From NCBI GenBank assembly GCA_021808875.1, contig JAKBAU010000149.1, forward strand, positions 1 to 8,378: DNA of 8,378 nucleotides, given 5' to 3'. Positions 1 to 6,885 of this stretch are shown here, in pieces. The stretch is from Pseudomonadota bacterium. GTDB taxonomy: Bacteria > Pseudomonadota > Alphaproteobacteria > Micropepsales > Micropepsaceae. The translations under genes were made by a program, and so were the position numbers. Numbering within the stretch: the stretch's first letter is position 1; each line of letters begins with the position of its first letter. A model generated the notes under the pieces. That model saw only the letters and a list, made by a program, of their open reading frames with translations, had not been told where the DNA came from and made no database searches.

Positions 1-601
1 CGAAGAAGCGCGAGACAAAATCATAATCGTCAAAACCTTTGGCGGTAGTGATGAGCCCCCACATTCCCTGCGCATGCAGCAAGGGCGCGATCTTTCCAGG
101 TCCCTCGATGCGCGCAATCGTCTCGGCGTCGTCCCACACTGCCGTAATGTAACGCGCTCTGAGAAGTTCCTGCGGCGGCGGCGTACCCAAGGCCGCGGCA
201 AGCCCCTCGGCAAAGCTTTTGTCCCACCATGGTGTTGGCGGATCGGACGGCAGTGACATCTCGTGCCAGCCGTCGTCGCCACGGCAAACGGAGAGCTTGC
301 CCGAGCGGGTTTCAAAGCTGACCTCTGTGAGATCTGGTTCAAGCTCAGTAAAGATAAGATGGGCGCTCGCCAGGGTCGCGTGACCACAGAGATCGACCTC
401 CGCCTGCGGCGTGAACCATCTGAGATCGTACTGTCCAGCAGCTGTACGAACAAAGAATGCCGTTTCAGAGAGATTGTTTTCGTTGGCGATCTTTTGCATC
501 AACTCTGCGCCGGGAAACCGCTCGAGCGGCACCAGCGCGGCAGGATTGCCTTCAAATGGATGCCGGGCAAAGGCATCGACCTGCCACATCTTCAGCTTCA
601 T
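1..601 (-). CDS. PhzF-family protein (isomerase/epimerase-like), 3' end outside window
   Basis: The first 200 residues of a PhzF-superfamily protein are present; the C-terminal part lies beyond the left edge. The start is the ATG at 601, preceded by GGAGA (609-613) at normal spacing. The N-terminus reads MKLKMWQVDAFARHPFEGNP, the hallmark opening of this family. In PhzF, Glu45, His74 and Asp208 form the active site. Here 'NNLSETAF' places a Glu at residue 46 and 'DLCGHATLA' places a His at residue 74; the Asp would fall just outside the window. Family members have the diaminopimelate-epimerase-like two-domain fold, are cytosolic, and include the phenazine isomerase, but most are of unknown substrate. 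No phenazine genes are visible nearby, so a phenazine role should not be assumed. It lies downstream of the antiporter gene on the same strand, about 100 bp away. Confidence 0.9.
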   Translation of the reverse strand, partial: MKLKMWQVDAFARHPFEGNPAALVPLERFPGAELMQKIANENNLSETAFFVRTAAGQYDLRWFTPQAEVDLCGHATLASAHLIFTELEPDLTEVSFETRSGKLSVCRGDDGWHEMSLPSDPPTPWWDKSFAEGLAAALGTPPPQELLRARYITAVWDDAETIARIEGPGKIAPLLHAQGMWGLITTAKGFDDYDFVSRFF

Positions 602-674
602 CGCCAATCTCCGTACTTTGATGGTGTGGGCACATATGCCCATCTTGGGATCAATACCGTCACCAGCCCTCCAT

Positions 675-690
675 ACGGGGCTCACCCCGT
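675..690 (-). terminator. Short GC-rich hairpin between the antiporter and PhzF genes (weak terminator candidate)
   Basis: ACGGGG CTCA CCCCGT forms a perfect 6-bp stem with a 4-nt loop in the 100-bp gap (602-701) between the antiporter stop and the phzF-like start. It has no T-run on the minus strand, so it is at best an attenuator or Rho-assisted site. I see nothing else in this gap except the Shine-Dalgarno sequence of the phzF-like gene. Confidence 0.25.
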
Positions 691-701
691 CTTGAACAAG
701 C

Positions 702-2438
702 TTATCCGCCTGTCGGGGTTTGCAAAAGCGCGCGGAACTCGTCGCGGAGTTCATCCACCGAGGTGATCACCAGCCCTTTAGGCACGCCTATATCAACGAG
801 CAGCGCTTCACTGAGCTGCAGGCTCGATTCGATGGTTTCTGGAACCGCATCGCTGACTCCCAGTGCGTAAAGTCGCTTGGCATGTTCCGCATCACGCGCT
901 CTCGCGACAATGATCAGATCAGCCCGCTCCGCCCGCGCCGCCACGACCACAGCATCGGCGGCGCTAGCGTCATCCATGGTCACAACCAGGGCTCTTGCAT
1001 CCTTGACGCCGCAATGGCGCAGCAGCTCAATCCGGCGCGCATCGCCAAAGAAGGTCGGACTTCCTCTGCGCCGTTCACGCGCGACAAGCCCCGCATGGGC
1101 ATCGATCGCGATAAAGTCGATATTGTGACGCTTCAGCATCTGACCAACCAGTTCACCGACACGCCCATACCCCACAATCAGAACATGATTTCTGGTGTCT
1201 TCCGGAGCAGGCAGAATGTCCGCCAGCAGCGTTTCCTCACGCGAGCCCACCTTGAAGCGCTCAGAAAGGTGGACCAGTGGCGGAATGGCAAACATGGTGA
1301 TGGTGGCAGCAATGAGGGCGTTGGTCCCGGTTGCGACCGTAACGATATGACCGGCCATCGACTGGCTGATCAGAACGAGGGCAAACTCTCCGGACGGCGC
1401 CAGTATCATCGCTGTCTGAGCCGCAACCGCAGCGGGCAGTCCTGCCAGACGGCATAAGGGCGCGATCACGAGGACCTTGATAGCCAGAATGCCGCCAACG
1501 AGACCGAGCAGCAGATAGGGCGCGGCCGCAATCTGCCCGAAATCAAGGCGAGCCCCTACGGCGGTAAAGAAAAGACCAAGCAGCAATCCCTGGAAGGGTT
1601 CGATGGTCATGGCGATCTGCCGCCGAAACTCAGTTTCCGCAAGCAGCAGTCCAGCAATGAAGGTCCCCAGCGCCATGGATTGGCCCAAGGCTGCCGTGGC
1701 CGCCGCCGCACCGATCACCACCAGAAGCGATGCCGCAACAAAAAGTTCACTGCTCCGGGTCTGTGCCACCAGCCGGAATAGCGGCTTCAATACCAGGCGC
1801 CCGAAACCAACCAGTAGTGCAAACTCAAGCAGACCTGTCGCCAGCGCCAGGAGCGCCGCCCAGCCCGAATGTCTGACGTTGTCCGGTGACAACAAGGTGA
1901 GCATGAACAGCAGGGGAGCCACGGCGAGGTCCTGGAACAGCAGGATTGCGAAGCTCGTCCGTCCGGCTGCGGAATTGAGCCGGCGGCGCTCGGACAATGC
2001 CGGCAAAACGATCGCCGTCGAAGACAAAGCAAGCGCCGTGCCATAGACGATCGCCGAGCGCGGCTGTGCTCCGAGGAGATAGGCGATCAAGCCGATGGCA
2101 GCTGAGCAGATGGTCACCTGGGCAGGCCCTAGCCCGAAGACGAACGATCGAAGTCGCAGCAGGCGGTCGAACGACAATTCAAGACCGATCATGAAGAGGA
2201 GAAAGGCAACCCCCAAATCTCCCAACTCGGCCATGCGGACCGGATCATCGAAACTGACATAGCTGAGAACTGGCAGAGCATGGGCCAGAGCACCCAGGCC
2301 AAAAGGGCCAAGCAGGACCCCGGCGGCGAGAAAACCCAGCACCGCCGAAAGGTGCAAGCGGGCGAACAGCGGCACGATCACCGCGGCAACACCGAGGAAG
2401 AGCAAAAGATCAGAACTGACATGGGTCGCGCCGAGCAT
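702..2438 (-). CDS. KefB/KefC-type monovalent cation:proton antiporter (CPA2) with RCK/TrkA-N domain
   Basis: A 578-residue inner-membrane antiporter. The N-terminal ~400 residues are a Na+/H+-exchanger domain of many hydrophobic segments, with the CPA2 signatures 'ALALSSTAIVLPALSER' and 'FAILLFQDLAVAPLL'. A cytosolic RCK_N (TrkA-N) Rossmann domain follows from about residue 418, with the nucleotide-binding 'HVLIVGYGRVGE'. It ends about 160 residues later without an RCK_C domain. KefB/KefC proteins exchange K+ (or Na+) for H+ and are gated by ligands on the RCK domain; the cation here cannot be told from sequence. I prefer the ATG at 2438 because the first membrane segment begins a few residues after it. 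A GTG at 2483 would add 15 polar residues and has only a distant AAAGG upstream. It lies 88 bp after rpoH (43 bp for the GTG start) on the same strand, so co-transcription is possible. Confidence 0.93.
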   Translation of the reverse strand: MLGATHVSSDLLLFLGVAAVIVPLFARLHLSAVLGFLAAGVLLGPFGLGALAHALPVLSYVSFDDPVRMAELGDLGVAFLLFMIGLELSFDRLLRLRSFVFGLGPAQVTICSAAIGLIAYLLGAQPRSAIVYGTALALSSTAIVLPALSERRRLNSAAGRTSFAILLFQDLAVAPLLFMLTLLSPDNVRHSGWAALLALATGLLEFALLVGFGRLVLKPLFRLVAQTRSSELFVAASLLVVIGAAAATAALGQSMALGTFIAGLLLAETEFRRQIAMTIEPFQGLLLGLFFTAVGARLDFGQIAAAPYLLLGLVGGILAIKVLVIAPLCRLAGLPAAVAAQTAMILAPSGEFALVLISQSMAGHIVTVATGTNALIAATITMFAIPPLVHLSERFKVGSREETLLADILPAPEDTRNHVLIVGYGRVGELVGQMLKRHNIDFIAIDAHAGLVARERRRGSPTFFGDARRIELLRHCGVKDARALVVTMDDASAADAVVVAARAERADLIIVARARDAEHAKRLYALGVSDAVPETIESSLQLSEALLVDIGVPKGLVITSVDELRDEFRALLQTPTGG

Positions 2439-2526
2439 GGCAAAAGGCTGCCGCCGCTCGTCAGGCAAAGCAAGTGATGCCACCCCAAGACGCGACCTTT
2501 GGCCCCGTTACCGGCCGGTTAGCGGC

Positions 2527-3447
2527 TCAGGGGGTCGCCGCGGGGTTCGTAACTGCCGCGCTGGAACGGATATGACTGCGGCGCTCTGCAAGCGTGCGCT
2601 TCATCTGAGTCTGCAGCTTTTCGAAGGCACGAACCTCGATCTGACGAACCCGTTCTCGGGAAATGCCATATTTCTGCGACAGCTCCTCGAGCGTCGACGG
2701 CTCGTCCTGGAGGCGCCGTGCCGCGATGATCTCACGCTCACGCTCATTGAGTTCTTCCAGGGCCGTACTGAGCAGCTCACGCCGTTCATTAAGCTCTTCG
2801 CTGCCTGCCAGTATGGCCTCCTGGTCAAGGCCATCATCGGTCAACCAGTCCTGCCACTCGGCGTCAGACTCGCTTTTCACCGGTGCGTTGAGCGAGGAGT
2901 CCGGTGCCGACAAGCGCCGGTTCATGTCCACGACATCATGCTCGGGAACCCCAAGCCTGTGGGCGATTTCGCGGACATGCTCGGGTGTCAGATCACCCTC
3001 TTCAAGGGCATTGATCTGACTTTTGGCCTTGCGCAGGCTGAAAAACAGCTTCTTCTGATTGGCCGTCGTGCCCATTTTGACGAGGCTCCACGACCTTAGG
3101 ATGAATTCCTGAATCGCTGCCCGAATCCACCACATCGCATAGGTGGCCAGACGAAAGCCCTTATCGGGCTCAAAGCGTTTGACCGCTTGCATCAGCCCGA
3201 CATTGCCCTCCGAGACGATCTCGGAGATCGGCAAGCCATAGCCGCGATAGCCCATGGCGATCTTGGCCACGAGACGTAGATGGCTGGTCACCAGGCGACG
3301 GGCCGCTTCTGGGTCCTGGTGTTCCTTCCAGGCCTTGGCCAGCATGTATTCTTCTTCGGGTTGTAAAAGCGGAAATTTGCGGATTTCAGACAGGTAACGT
3401 GACAGGCCGCTCTCGCCTGCCAGCGCCGGCACTCCTCGGCTGCTCAT
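2527..3447 (-). CDS. rpoH: RNA polymerase heat-shock sigma factor RpoH (sigma-32)
   Basis: A 306-residue group 3 sigma factor that directs RNA polymerase to chaperone and protease promoters after heat or protein-folding stress. Region 1.2/2.1 is seen in 'GESGLSRYLSEIRKFPLL'. Region 2 (-10 recognition and melting) includes 'FRLATYAMWWIRAAIQEF' at about residues 98-115. The RpoH box, diagnostic against RpoD, is 'QKKLFFSLRKAK' at about 131-142. The region 4.2 helix-turn-helix is 'TLEELSQKYGISRERVRQIE' at about 252-271. The start is the ATG at 3447, which fits the length of alphaproteobacterial RpoH and has a purine-rich AAGGGGG (3457-3463) upstream. An adjacent in-frame TTG at 3450 gives tighter spacing. 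A frame extension to 3540 reads low-complexity residues unlike the family. A sigma-32-like promoter lies upstream, suggesting autoregulation. Confidence 0.96.
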   Translation of the reverse strand: MSSRGVPALAGESGLSRYLSEIRKFPLLQPEEEYMLAKAWKEHQDPEAARRLVTSHLRLVAKIAMGYRGYGLPISEIVSEGNVGLMQAVKRFEPDKGFRLATYAMWWIRAAIQEFILRSWSLVKMGTTANQKKLFFSLRKAKSQINALEEGDLTPEHVREIAHRLGVPEHDVVDMNRRLSAPDSSLNAPVKSESDAEWQDWLTDDGLDQEAILAGSEELNERRELLSTALEELNEREREIIAARRLQDEPSTLEELSQKYGISRERVRQIEVRAFEKLQTQMKRTLAERRSHIRSSAAVTNPAATP

Positions 3448-3452
3448 CAAAT

Positions 3453-3470
3453 CAGGCCCCCTTGGCCCTG
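3453..3470 (-). promoter_or_regulatory. GC-rich hairpin covering the rpoH Shine-Dalgarno sequence
   Basis: In the minus-strand mRNA, CAGGGCC-AAGGG-GGCCTG can fold so that the AAGGGGG ribosome-binding site lies in the loop and 3' arm, ending 6 bases before the ATG at 3447. In other bacteria rpoH translation is temperature-controlled by leader or coding structure. Whether this hairpin does that here is inference; its short GC-rich stem with a bulged G is not one of the known thermometer classes. Confidence 0.3.
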
Positions 3471-3582
3471 GTTTCCCCGGCGCTTCAGCCGCCGGGCAAT
3501 GACGTCCCTCCGCTTTCTTCGATAACGCGCCAGAGAGCAAAATGGACCTAACGCTCCGCCAAAATAGCCGAAGCGGTCTGTG

Positions 3583-3613
3583 TAAAATGGGAAGCCTCGA
3601 GCCCTAAATCAAG
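3583..3613 (-). promoter_or_regulatory. Sigma-32-like promoter of rpoH
   Basis: On the minus strand CTTGAT (3613-3608) is followed 16 bases later by CCCATTTTA (3591-3583). This closely matches the heat-shock pattern CTTG-N17/18-CYTATNT of alphaproteobacteria and the enterobacterial CTTGAA...CCCCATNTA. The start of transcription would fall near 3575, giving a leader of about 130 nt before the rpoH ATG. The -35 box lies inside a small hairpin, GCCCT-AAATCA-AGGGC (3601-3616). Autoregulation of rpoH through a sigma-32 promoter is known in Caulobacter; its use here is inferred from the match alone. The same bases could also serve as a poor housekeeping promoter (TTGATT...CATTTT). Confidence 0.5.
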
Positions 3614-3635
3614 GGCATGGTCTCGCCCTGCCGCG

Positions 3636-4664
3636 TCACGGCCCGTTCAGCAGACGAAGGGACTCGATGAGGCCCGCAAAGTCAGCCGGCCAGTCTGATT
3701 CAAACCGCAGTGTGCGGTTGAGTATGGGGTGATGGAAGCCAAGCAGGCGGGCATGCAAAGCCTGCCGCGCAAAGCCGGCCGCAGCACCATAGGCGGCGAT
3801 CTGCGCGTCATTGCGGCCCCGGGGGGTACCGCGGGCACGCCCATAGGTGGGGTCCCCGATAAGCGGATGCCCCAGATGGGTGAGGTGGACGCGGATCTGA
3901 TGGGTGCGCCCGGTCTCAAGTCGGCATTCGACCAACGCCGCGAAGGGCTGGCTCGTGGGCCCGAAACGTTCCAGCGTGCGATAGCGCGTGCGCGCCTCCT
4001 TGCCACCGCCACGGACCACTCCCATGCGTTTGCGATCAAACGGATTGCGAGCGATCAACCCCTCGATCCGGCCCTCCGCCTGGCGGGGGGCGCCCCACAC
4101 CACCGCGTGATAAGCCCGTTCAATGGCATGGGCGGCAAACTGCTTGGCCAGGCTCGTCATCACTTTCTCGGTCTTGGCGGCCACCAGAAGGCCGGTTGTG
4201 TCCTTGTCCAGGCGGTGGACAATGCCTGGACGGGCAACCCCGCCCACCCCCTTCAGGCTCTCTCCGCAATGAGCGATAAGCGCGTTGACAAGGGTTCCGT
4301 CCGGATTGCCGGCTGCTGGATGGACGACGAGGCCGGCCTGCTTGTCGATGACGATGAGATGCTCGTCCTCGTAGACCACCTTGAGGGGGATGGCCTGCCC
4401 AACCGGCTCTGCCGCAACAGGTGGAGGTATCGTCAGCTCAAAATCTTGCGCGGGTTTGATTCGATAATTGGCGTCTTTTATGGTCTCGCGCCCCGAGGTG
4501 ACCCGTCCGCTGGCGATCAGAGCCTGCAGACGGGCACGACTGAGTTCGGGAAATTTAGCAGCAAGAAACCGGTCGAGGCGCCAGCCAGCCTCCGCCACGT
4601 TGGCACGGGCGCAGCGCCGCTCTGGCTCGGAGGTTAAAATGTCAGGCACTTCGGATCGCGACAT
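3636..4664 (-). CDS. rluD: RluD/RluA-family large-subunit rRNA pseudouridine synthase
   Basis: Converts specific uridines of 23S rRNA to pseudouridine; RluD of E. coli acts on helix 69. An N-terminal S4-like RNA-binding segment ('RLDRFLAAKFPELSRARLQ') precedes the catalytic domain. The catalytic motif 'GIVHRLDKDTTGL' carries the essential Asp, residue 153 from this start (Asp139 in E. coli RluD). Other family blocks are 'VYEDEHLIVIDKQAGLVVHP', 'LETGRTHQIRVHLTHLGHPL' and 'FARQALHA'. The start is uncertain. The ATG at 4664 gives 342 residues and keeps the beta-strand before the S4 segment, but it lacks a Shine-Dalgarno and overlaps the divergent gene by 26 bp. A GTG at 4598 would give 320 residues and no overlap. 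An upstream ATG at 4793 is unlikely because it lies opposite the neighbour's membrane-segment codons. The stop is 188 bp before the rpoH start. Confidence 0.93.
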   Translation of the reverse strand: MSRSEVPDILTSEPERRCARANVAEAGWRLDRFLAAKFPELSRARLQALIASGRVTSGRETIKDANYRIKPAQDFELTIPPPVAAEPVGQAIPLKVVYEDEHLIVIDKQAGLVVHPAAGNPDGTLVNALIAHCGESLKGVGGVARPGIVHRLDKDTTGLLVAAKTEKVMTSLAKQFAAHAIERAYHAVVWGAPRQAEGRIEGLIARNPFDRKRMGVVRGGGKEARTRYRTLERFGPTSQPFAALVECRLETGRTHQIRVHLTHLGHPLIGDPTYGRARGTPRGRNDAQIAAYGAAAGFARQALHARLLGFHHPILNRTLRFESDWPADFAGLIESLRLLNGP

Positions 4665-5028
4665 GAACGATGATGTGGCGCGCAGCGCCGCCAAGGTCAA
4701 TCCACCTGTTGAGAGGGGTGCCCTGCACACCTTCGCGGTCAGCCTCGTGGTAGTGCTTTCCACGCTGATCGTGATCGGCGTCGGGCTGCTCATTTATGGC
4801 TTCCTGCGTCGCAGTGAACCGGCAAAACCCGCCCCTGTGAGGGTTGCCGCACCTCAGGCCACGCACACCTTCGTCTTGCCCGGCCACGCGGTCATCAAAA
4901 CGGTGAGCGTTGCGCAGAACCGCCTTGTCCTCACGCTTGAAACTGGACGCGGTGAGGAAGTCGACATCTTCGACCTCAAGGATGGGCATCTGGCTGCACG
5001 GATCCTGGCACCCGCAGCAAAACCATGA
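4639..5028 (+). CDS. Small single-pass membrane protein (DUF6476-like, tentative)
   Basis: A 129-residue protein with a polar N-terminus of about 30 residues, one strongly hydrophobic segment at about residues 31-56 ending in positively charged 'FLRRSEPAKP', and a C-terminal domain of about 70 residues. That domain has alternating beta-like hydrophobics ('HAVIKTVSVAQNRLVLTLET', 'EEVDIFDLKDGHLAARIL'). Charge placement suggests the N-terminus is cytosolic or the segment is an uncleaved signal anchor. The ATG at 4639 is well supported by GGAGG (4629-4633) with 5-base spacing. It is divergent from the pseudouridine synthase, and its stop overlaps the next start as ATGA (5025-5028), so the two plus-strand genes form an operon. 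A small membrane protein annotated DUF6476 occurs beside rluA/rpoH in many alphaproteobacteria. I suggest that family from size, layout and context only. Confidence 0.82.
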   Translation: MSGTSDRDMNDDVARSAAKVNPPVERGALHTFAVSLVVVLSTLIVIGVGLLIYGFLRRSEPAKPAPVRVAAPQATHTFVLPGHAVIKTVSVAQNRLVLTLETGRGEEVDIFDLKDGHLAARILAPAAKP

Positions 5029-5447
5029 TCGACAGACTGGTTCTGACCAATGCCCTGAGGGAGCAGATCGCCCGCGAAGCCGAGGAGAGCTTTCCGCGCG
5101 AATGCTGCGGGCTGGTCGAGGGAACCCTTTCGGATGGTACCGCCCAGGCCGTCTCCCTGCATCCCTGCGCCAATCTGGCCAAAGAGCCAGACCGCTTTGA
5201 AATTGACCCGCGCGACCACATCAGGCTGCTGCGTCAGCTGCGCGGCAGTCCGCACAGCCTCATCGGCTGCTATCACTCTCACCCCAATGGCCAGGCAGCC
5301 GCGTCTGCGCGCGACACCCTGGGCGCAAGCGAAGAAGACTTCCTGTGGCTCATTCAGGCGGTTCGGTGCGATGGCGCAGGTGAGCTCGGTGCCTTTGTGT
5401 TCGGCCAGAATCGCTTTCACGCTCTCTGCATTGCCGATCGGCGCTGA
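5025..5447 (+). CDS. M67-family JAMM/MPN zinc metallopeptidase
   Basis: A 140-residue single-domain MPN (JAB1/Mov34-like) protein. The zinc-site motif HxHx7Sx2D is complete: 'HSHPNGQAAASARD' gives His84, His86, Ser94 and Asp97. The upstream catalytic Glu is in 'FPRECCGL' (Glu26). In eukaryotes JAMM peptidases remove ubiquitin-like tags; bacterial M67 members such as Mec+ proteins cleave C-terminal residues from ThiS/MoaD-like sulphur carriers or related substrates. No ThiF/E1, ubiquitin-like or cysteine-synthase gene is visible here, so the substrate is unknown. Translation is probably coupled to the membrane protein upstream through the ATGA overlap. The stop is 59 bp before the insertion sequence, so the gene is intact. 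Confidence 0.9.
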   Translation: MIDRLVLTNALREQIAREAEESFPRECCGLVEGTLSDGTAQAVSLHPCANLAKEPDRFEIDPRDHIRLLRQLRGSPHSLIGCYHSHPNGQAAASARDTLGASEEDFLWLIQAVRCDGAGELGAFVFGQNRFHALCIADRR

Positions 5448-5496
5448 CACCATGGCCTCAACGGCAAACTCAAGGCCACGCCAAGCCAATCATTGG

Positions 5497-5506
5497 CGCA
5501 CCAGAC
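5497..5506. repeat. Left copy of the 10-bp target-site duplication
   Basis: CGCACCAGAC lies immediately before the CAGGG left end of the insertion sequence and is repeated exactly at the right end. Just outside it is the short palindrome GCCAAT-C-ATTGGC (5485-5497). Confidence 0.85.
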
Positions 5507-6745
5507 CAGGGAAAACTCATGCCGCGATGAGGCTTGGGAGGTATTCGTCGTGCCAGGCGGCGGTTTTCCGCGTGAGGCGCATGGAGTCCTGGATGGGCGA
5601 CATCCGGTAGAGGTTGTTCGTCATGTGGCGCAGGGTGGTGACGTTGGCGGGCGCGTGCCCGGCTCGGATCCGCCATTCGTCGTCGCGGAACATCATGTCC
5701 ATAGCAGTGCAAACCATTTTCTCCCATCCAGTGATCGCGGATCATGGGACCGAGAGCGCTCGCCGGTAAGGCCAGCCAGGTGATGTAGTCCCGCGTTTCA
5801 CGCAGGATTTTTTCATCGCTCTCGCGCTGGCTTTCAACAATGACGACGCTCTCCGATCCGGGACAGTTATGGCGCACCTGCAGCCATCCGACATCATGGA
5901 TCATGGTGTATTTCCGTGTTTCGATGCGTCCGTGGTCGCCATCGACGGTCTCGTGCCGGCTAACCCTGGACTCCTTGAATCCATTGGCTCTCTGCTCCGC
6001 CGCAAAGATCTCGACATCCTCGCGCAAGGTCCCCTGATTGCCCTTGAGTGCGATGATGTAATCCGCCTTCTTGTCTCTGATTTTCTTCGCCATGGCACGC
6101 TGGCATCCCATGGCGTCGATAGTGATGACAGCACCTTCGATTTGCATCATGTCGAGCAGCGCGGGAATGGCAACGATCTCACTGGACTTCTCGCTCACCT
6201 TGACCTGCGCCAGCGCCCGGCGCTGACGCGCGGCAAAGGCCGAGACCATGTGGATCGGGTCCTTTGCGCCTTTCTTTTGATAGTAGCGACGCAAGGTTTT
6301 GCCATCGATCGCGATGACCTCGGCCGGGGTTTTGGTCAGCGCCGCAACCCGGCGCACAAAGCAGCGCTGGAAGGCGCGAGGGTCGAGCGAGGCAAAAATA
6401 TCGCCCAGGGTATCATGGGGAGGGGTTCCATCAGCGAAGGGGCGGAAGCGCCTCAACAGGGCGAGTGTCTTGACGCCGAACCAGGCGAAATCGGTGAAGC
6501 CATCAGCTCCGGCCAGCACGGCAAGCAGCGCCAACAGCAACACCTCGTCCAGCGGATAAACCACCTTGCCGCGCTGCCGCCGGTCGGCATTTCCTTGAAA
6601 TGATTCAGAGAAAGGCCGTTTCGCCGAGCGCCGCCAGATCCGTCGTCGCCTCTTCCATCGCCAGCCTCCACCAATCAAATCAGGGGAGCACCTGGGATCC
6701 AGCACATCATCTTGATGTCACGCAGTTTTTCACCCAATCACCCTG
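5507..6745 (-). mobile_element. ISAs1-family insertion sequence, complete ends but defective transposase
   Basis: A 1239-bp element bounded by CAGGG at 5507 and CCCTG at 6745, with an identical 10-bp direct repeat on each side. Length, ends, duplication size and the transposase sequence all fit the ISAs1 family. The inverted ends are asymmetric. The right end reads inward CAGGGTGATTGGGTGAAAAACT, while the left reads CAGGGAAAACTCATG, as if about 11 bases between CAGGG and AAAACT were missing on the left. A subterminal palindrome, ACATCA-TCT-TGATGT (6704-6718), sits near the right end upstream of the transposase start. The insertion lies between the M67 peptidase gene and tRNA-Glu and interrupts neither. 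Its right end is about 20 bp from the presumed -35 box of the tRNA promoter. Confidence 0.88.
5517..6658 (-). pseudogene. ISAs1-family DDE transposase, broken by three frameshifts
   Basis: The protein is recognisable from end to end but spread over several frames. Start: ATG at 6658 with GGTGGAGG six bases upstream, reading MEEATTDLAALGETAF and then a stop. 'LNHFKEMP' continues in a second frame after a length change near 6605-6610 (a CT repeat). 'DRRQRGKVVYPLDEVLLLAL' continues in the third frame after one missing base near 6585. This main frame carries the catalytic residues: Asp in 'VIAIDGKTLR' (6304-6306), Asp in 'VITIDAMGCQ' (6115-6117) and Glu in 'HWMGENGLH' (5719-5721). Right after the Glu, at about 5703-5706, the frame shifts again. 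The normal C-terminus ('MDMMFRDDEWRIR' to 'LPSLIAA', stop at 5517) lies in another frame, consistent with loss of two bases from an HWxMD-type motif. No single frame encodes a full transposase. Sequencing error could explain part of this. Confidence 0.88.
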
Positions 6746-6755
6746 CGCACCAGAC
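6746..6755. repeat. Right copy of the 10-bp target-site duplication
   Basis: CGCACCAGAC follows directly after the CCCTG right end of the insertion sequence and is identical to 5497-5506. It marks the insertion point and shows that the flanks have not been rearranged since insertion. Confidence 0.85.
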
Positions 6756-6764
6756 GACATAAGC

Positions 6765-6794
6765 TTGCCCAGATGGCTGCGGAAAGGTTATAAG
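6765..6794 (+). promoter_or_regulatory. Likely housekeeping promoter of tRNA-Glu
   Basis: TTGCCC (6765-6770) and TATAAG (6789-6794) are separated by 18 bases. They are followed by a GC-rich discriminator (GCCCCGCC) typical of stable-RNA promoters under stringent control. Transcription would start near 6801, ten bases before the mature tRNA. The insertion sequence ends only 20 bp upstream of the -35 box, so any upstream activating element would have been displaced. Confidence 0.5.
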
Positions 6795-6810
6795 CCCCGC
6801 CTTCGGCTAG

Positions 6811-6885
6811 GCTCCCATCGTCTAGCGGTTAGGACGCGGCCCTCTCAAGGCTGAAACAGGGGTTCGATTCCCCTTGGGAGCGCCA
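6811..6885 (+). tRNA. tRNA-Glu (anticodon CTC)
   Basis: A complete 75-nt cloverleaf including an encoded CCA. The acceptor stem GCTCCCA pairs with TGGGAGC over 7 bp, followed by discriminator G and CCA. The D-arm region contains 'TCTAGCGGTTAGGAC', characteristic of tRNA-Glu. The anticodon stem CGGCC/GGCTG closes the 7-base loop CTCTCAA, putting CTC at positions 34-36, which reads GAG. The T arm contains the canonical GGTTCGATTCC. Accessory genes begin downstream, so this tRNA may mark an island boundary. I see no second copy of its 3' end inside the window. Confidence 0.95.

Noticed and set aside
720..1457. 245-codon plus-strand open frame
   Set aside because: It is antisense to the RCK and membrane domains of the antiporter, with no family features.
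2505..2526. ACCGGCCGGT palindrome after the rpoH stop as a terminator
   Set aside because: It has no loop-forming spacing and no T-run; it is probably a chance palindrome in GC-rich DNA.
3729..4637. 302-codon plus-strand open frame
   Set aside because: It lies wholly opposite the pseudouridine synthase, whose catalytic motifs are unmistakable; the plus frame has no recognisable domain.
4854..5489. 211-codon minus-strand open frame over the M67 peptidase
   Set aside because: The plus strand carries the complete JAMM motif and a coupled start; the minus frame is a shadow without motifs.
5869..6603. 244-codon plus-strand open frame inside the insertion sequence
   Set aside because: It is the complement of the transposase catalytic frame; no IS passenger gene is recognisable.
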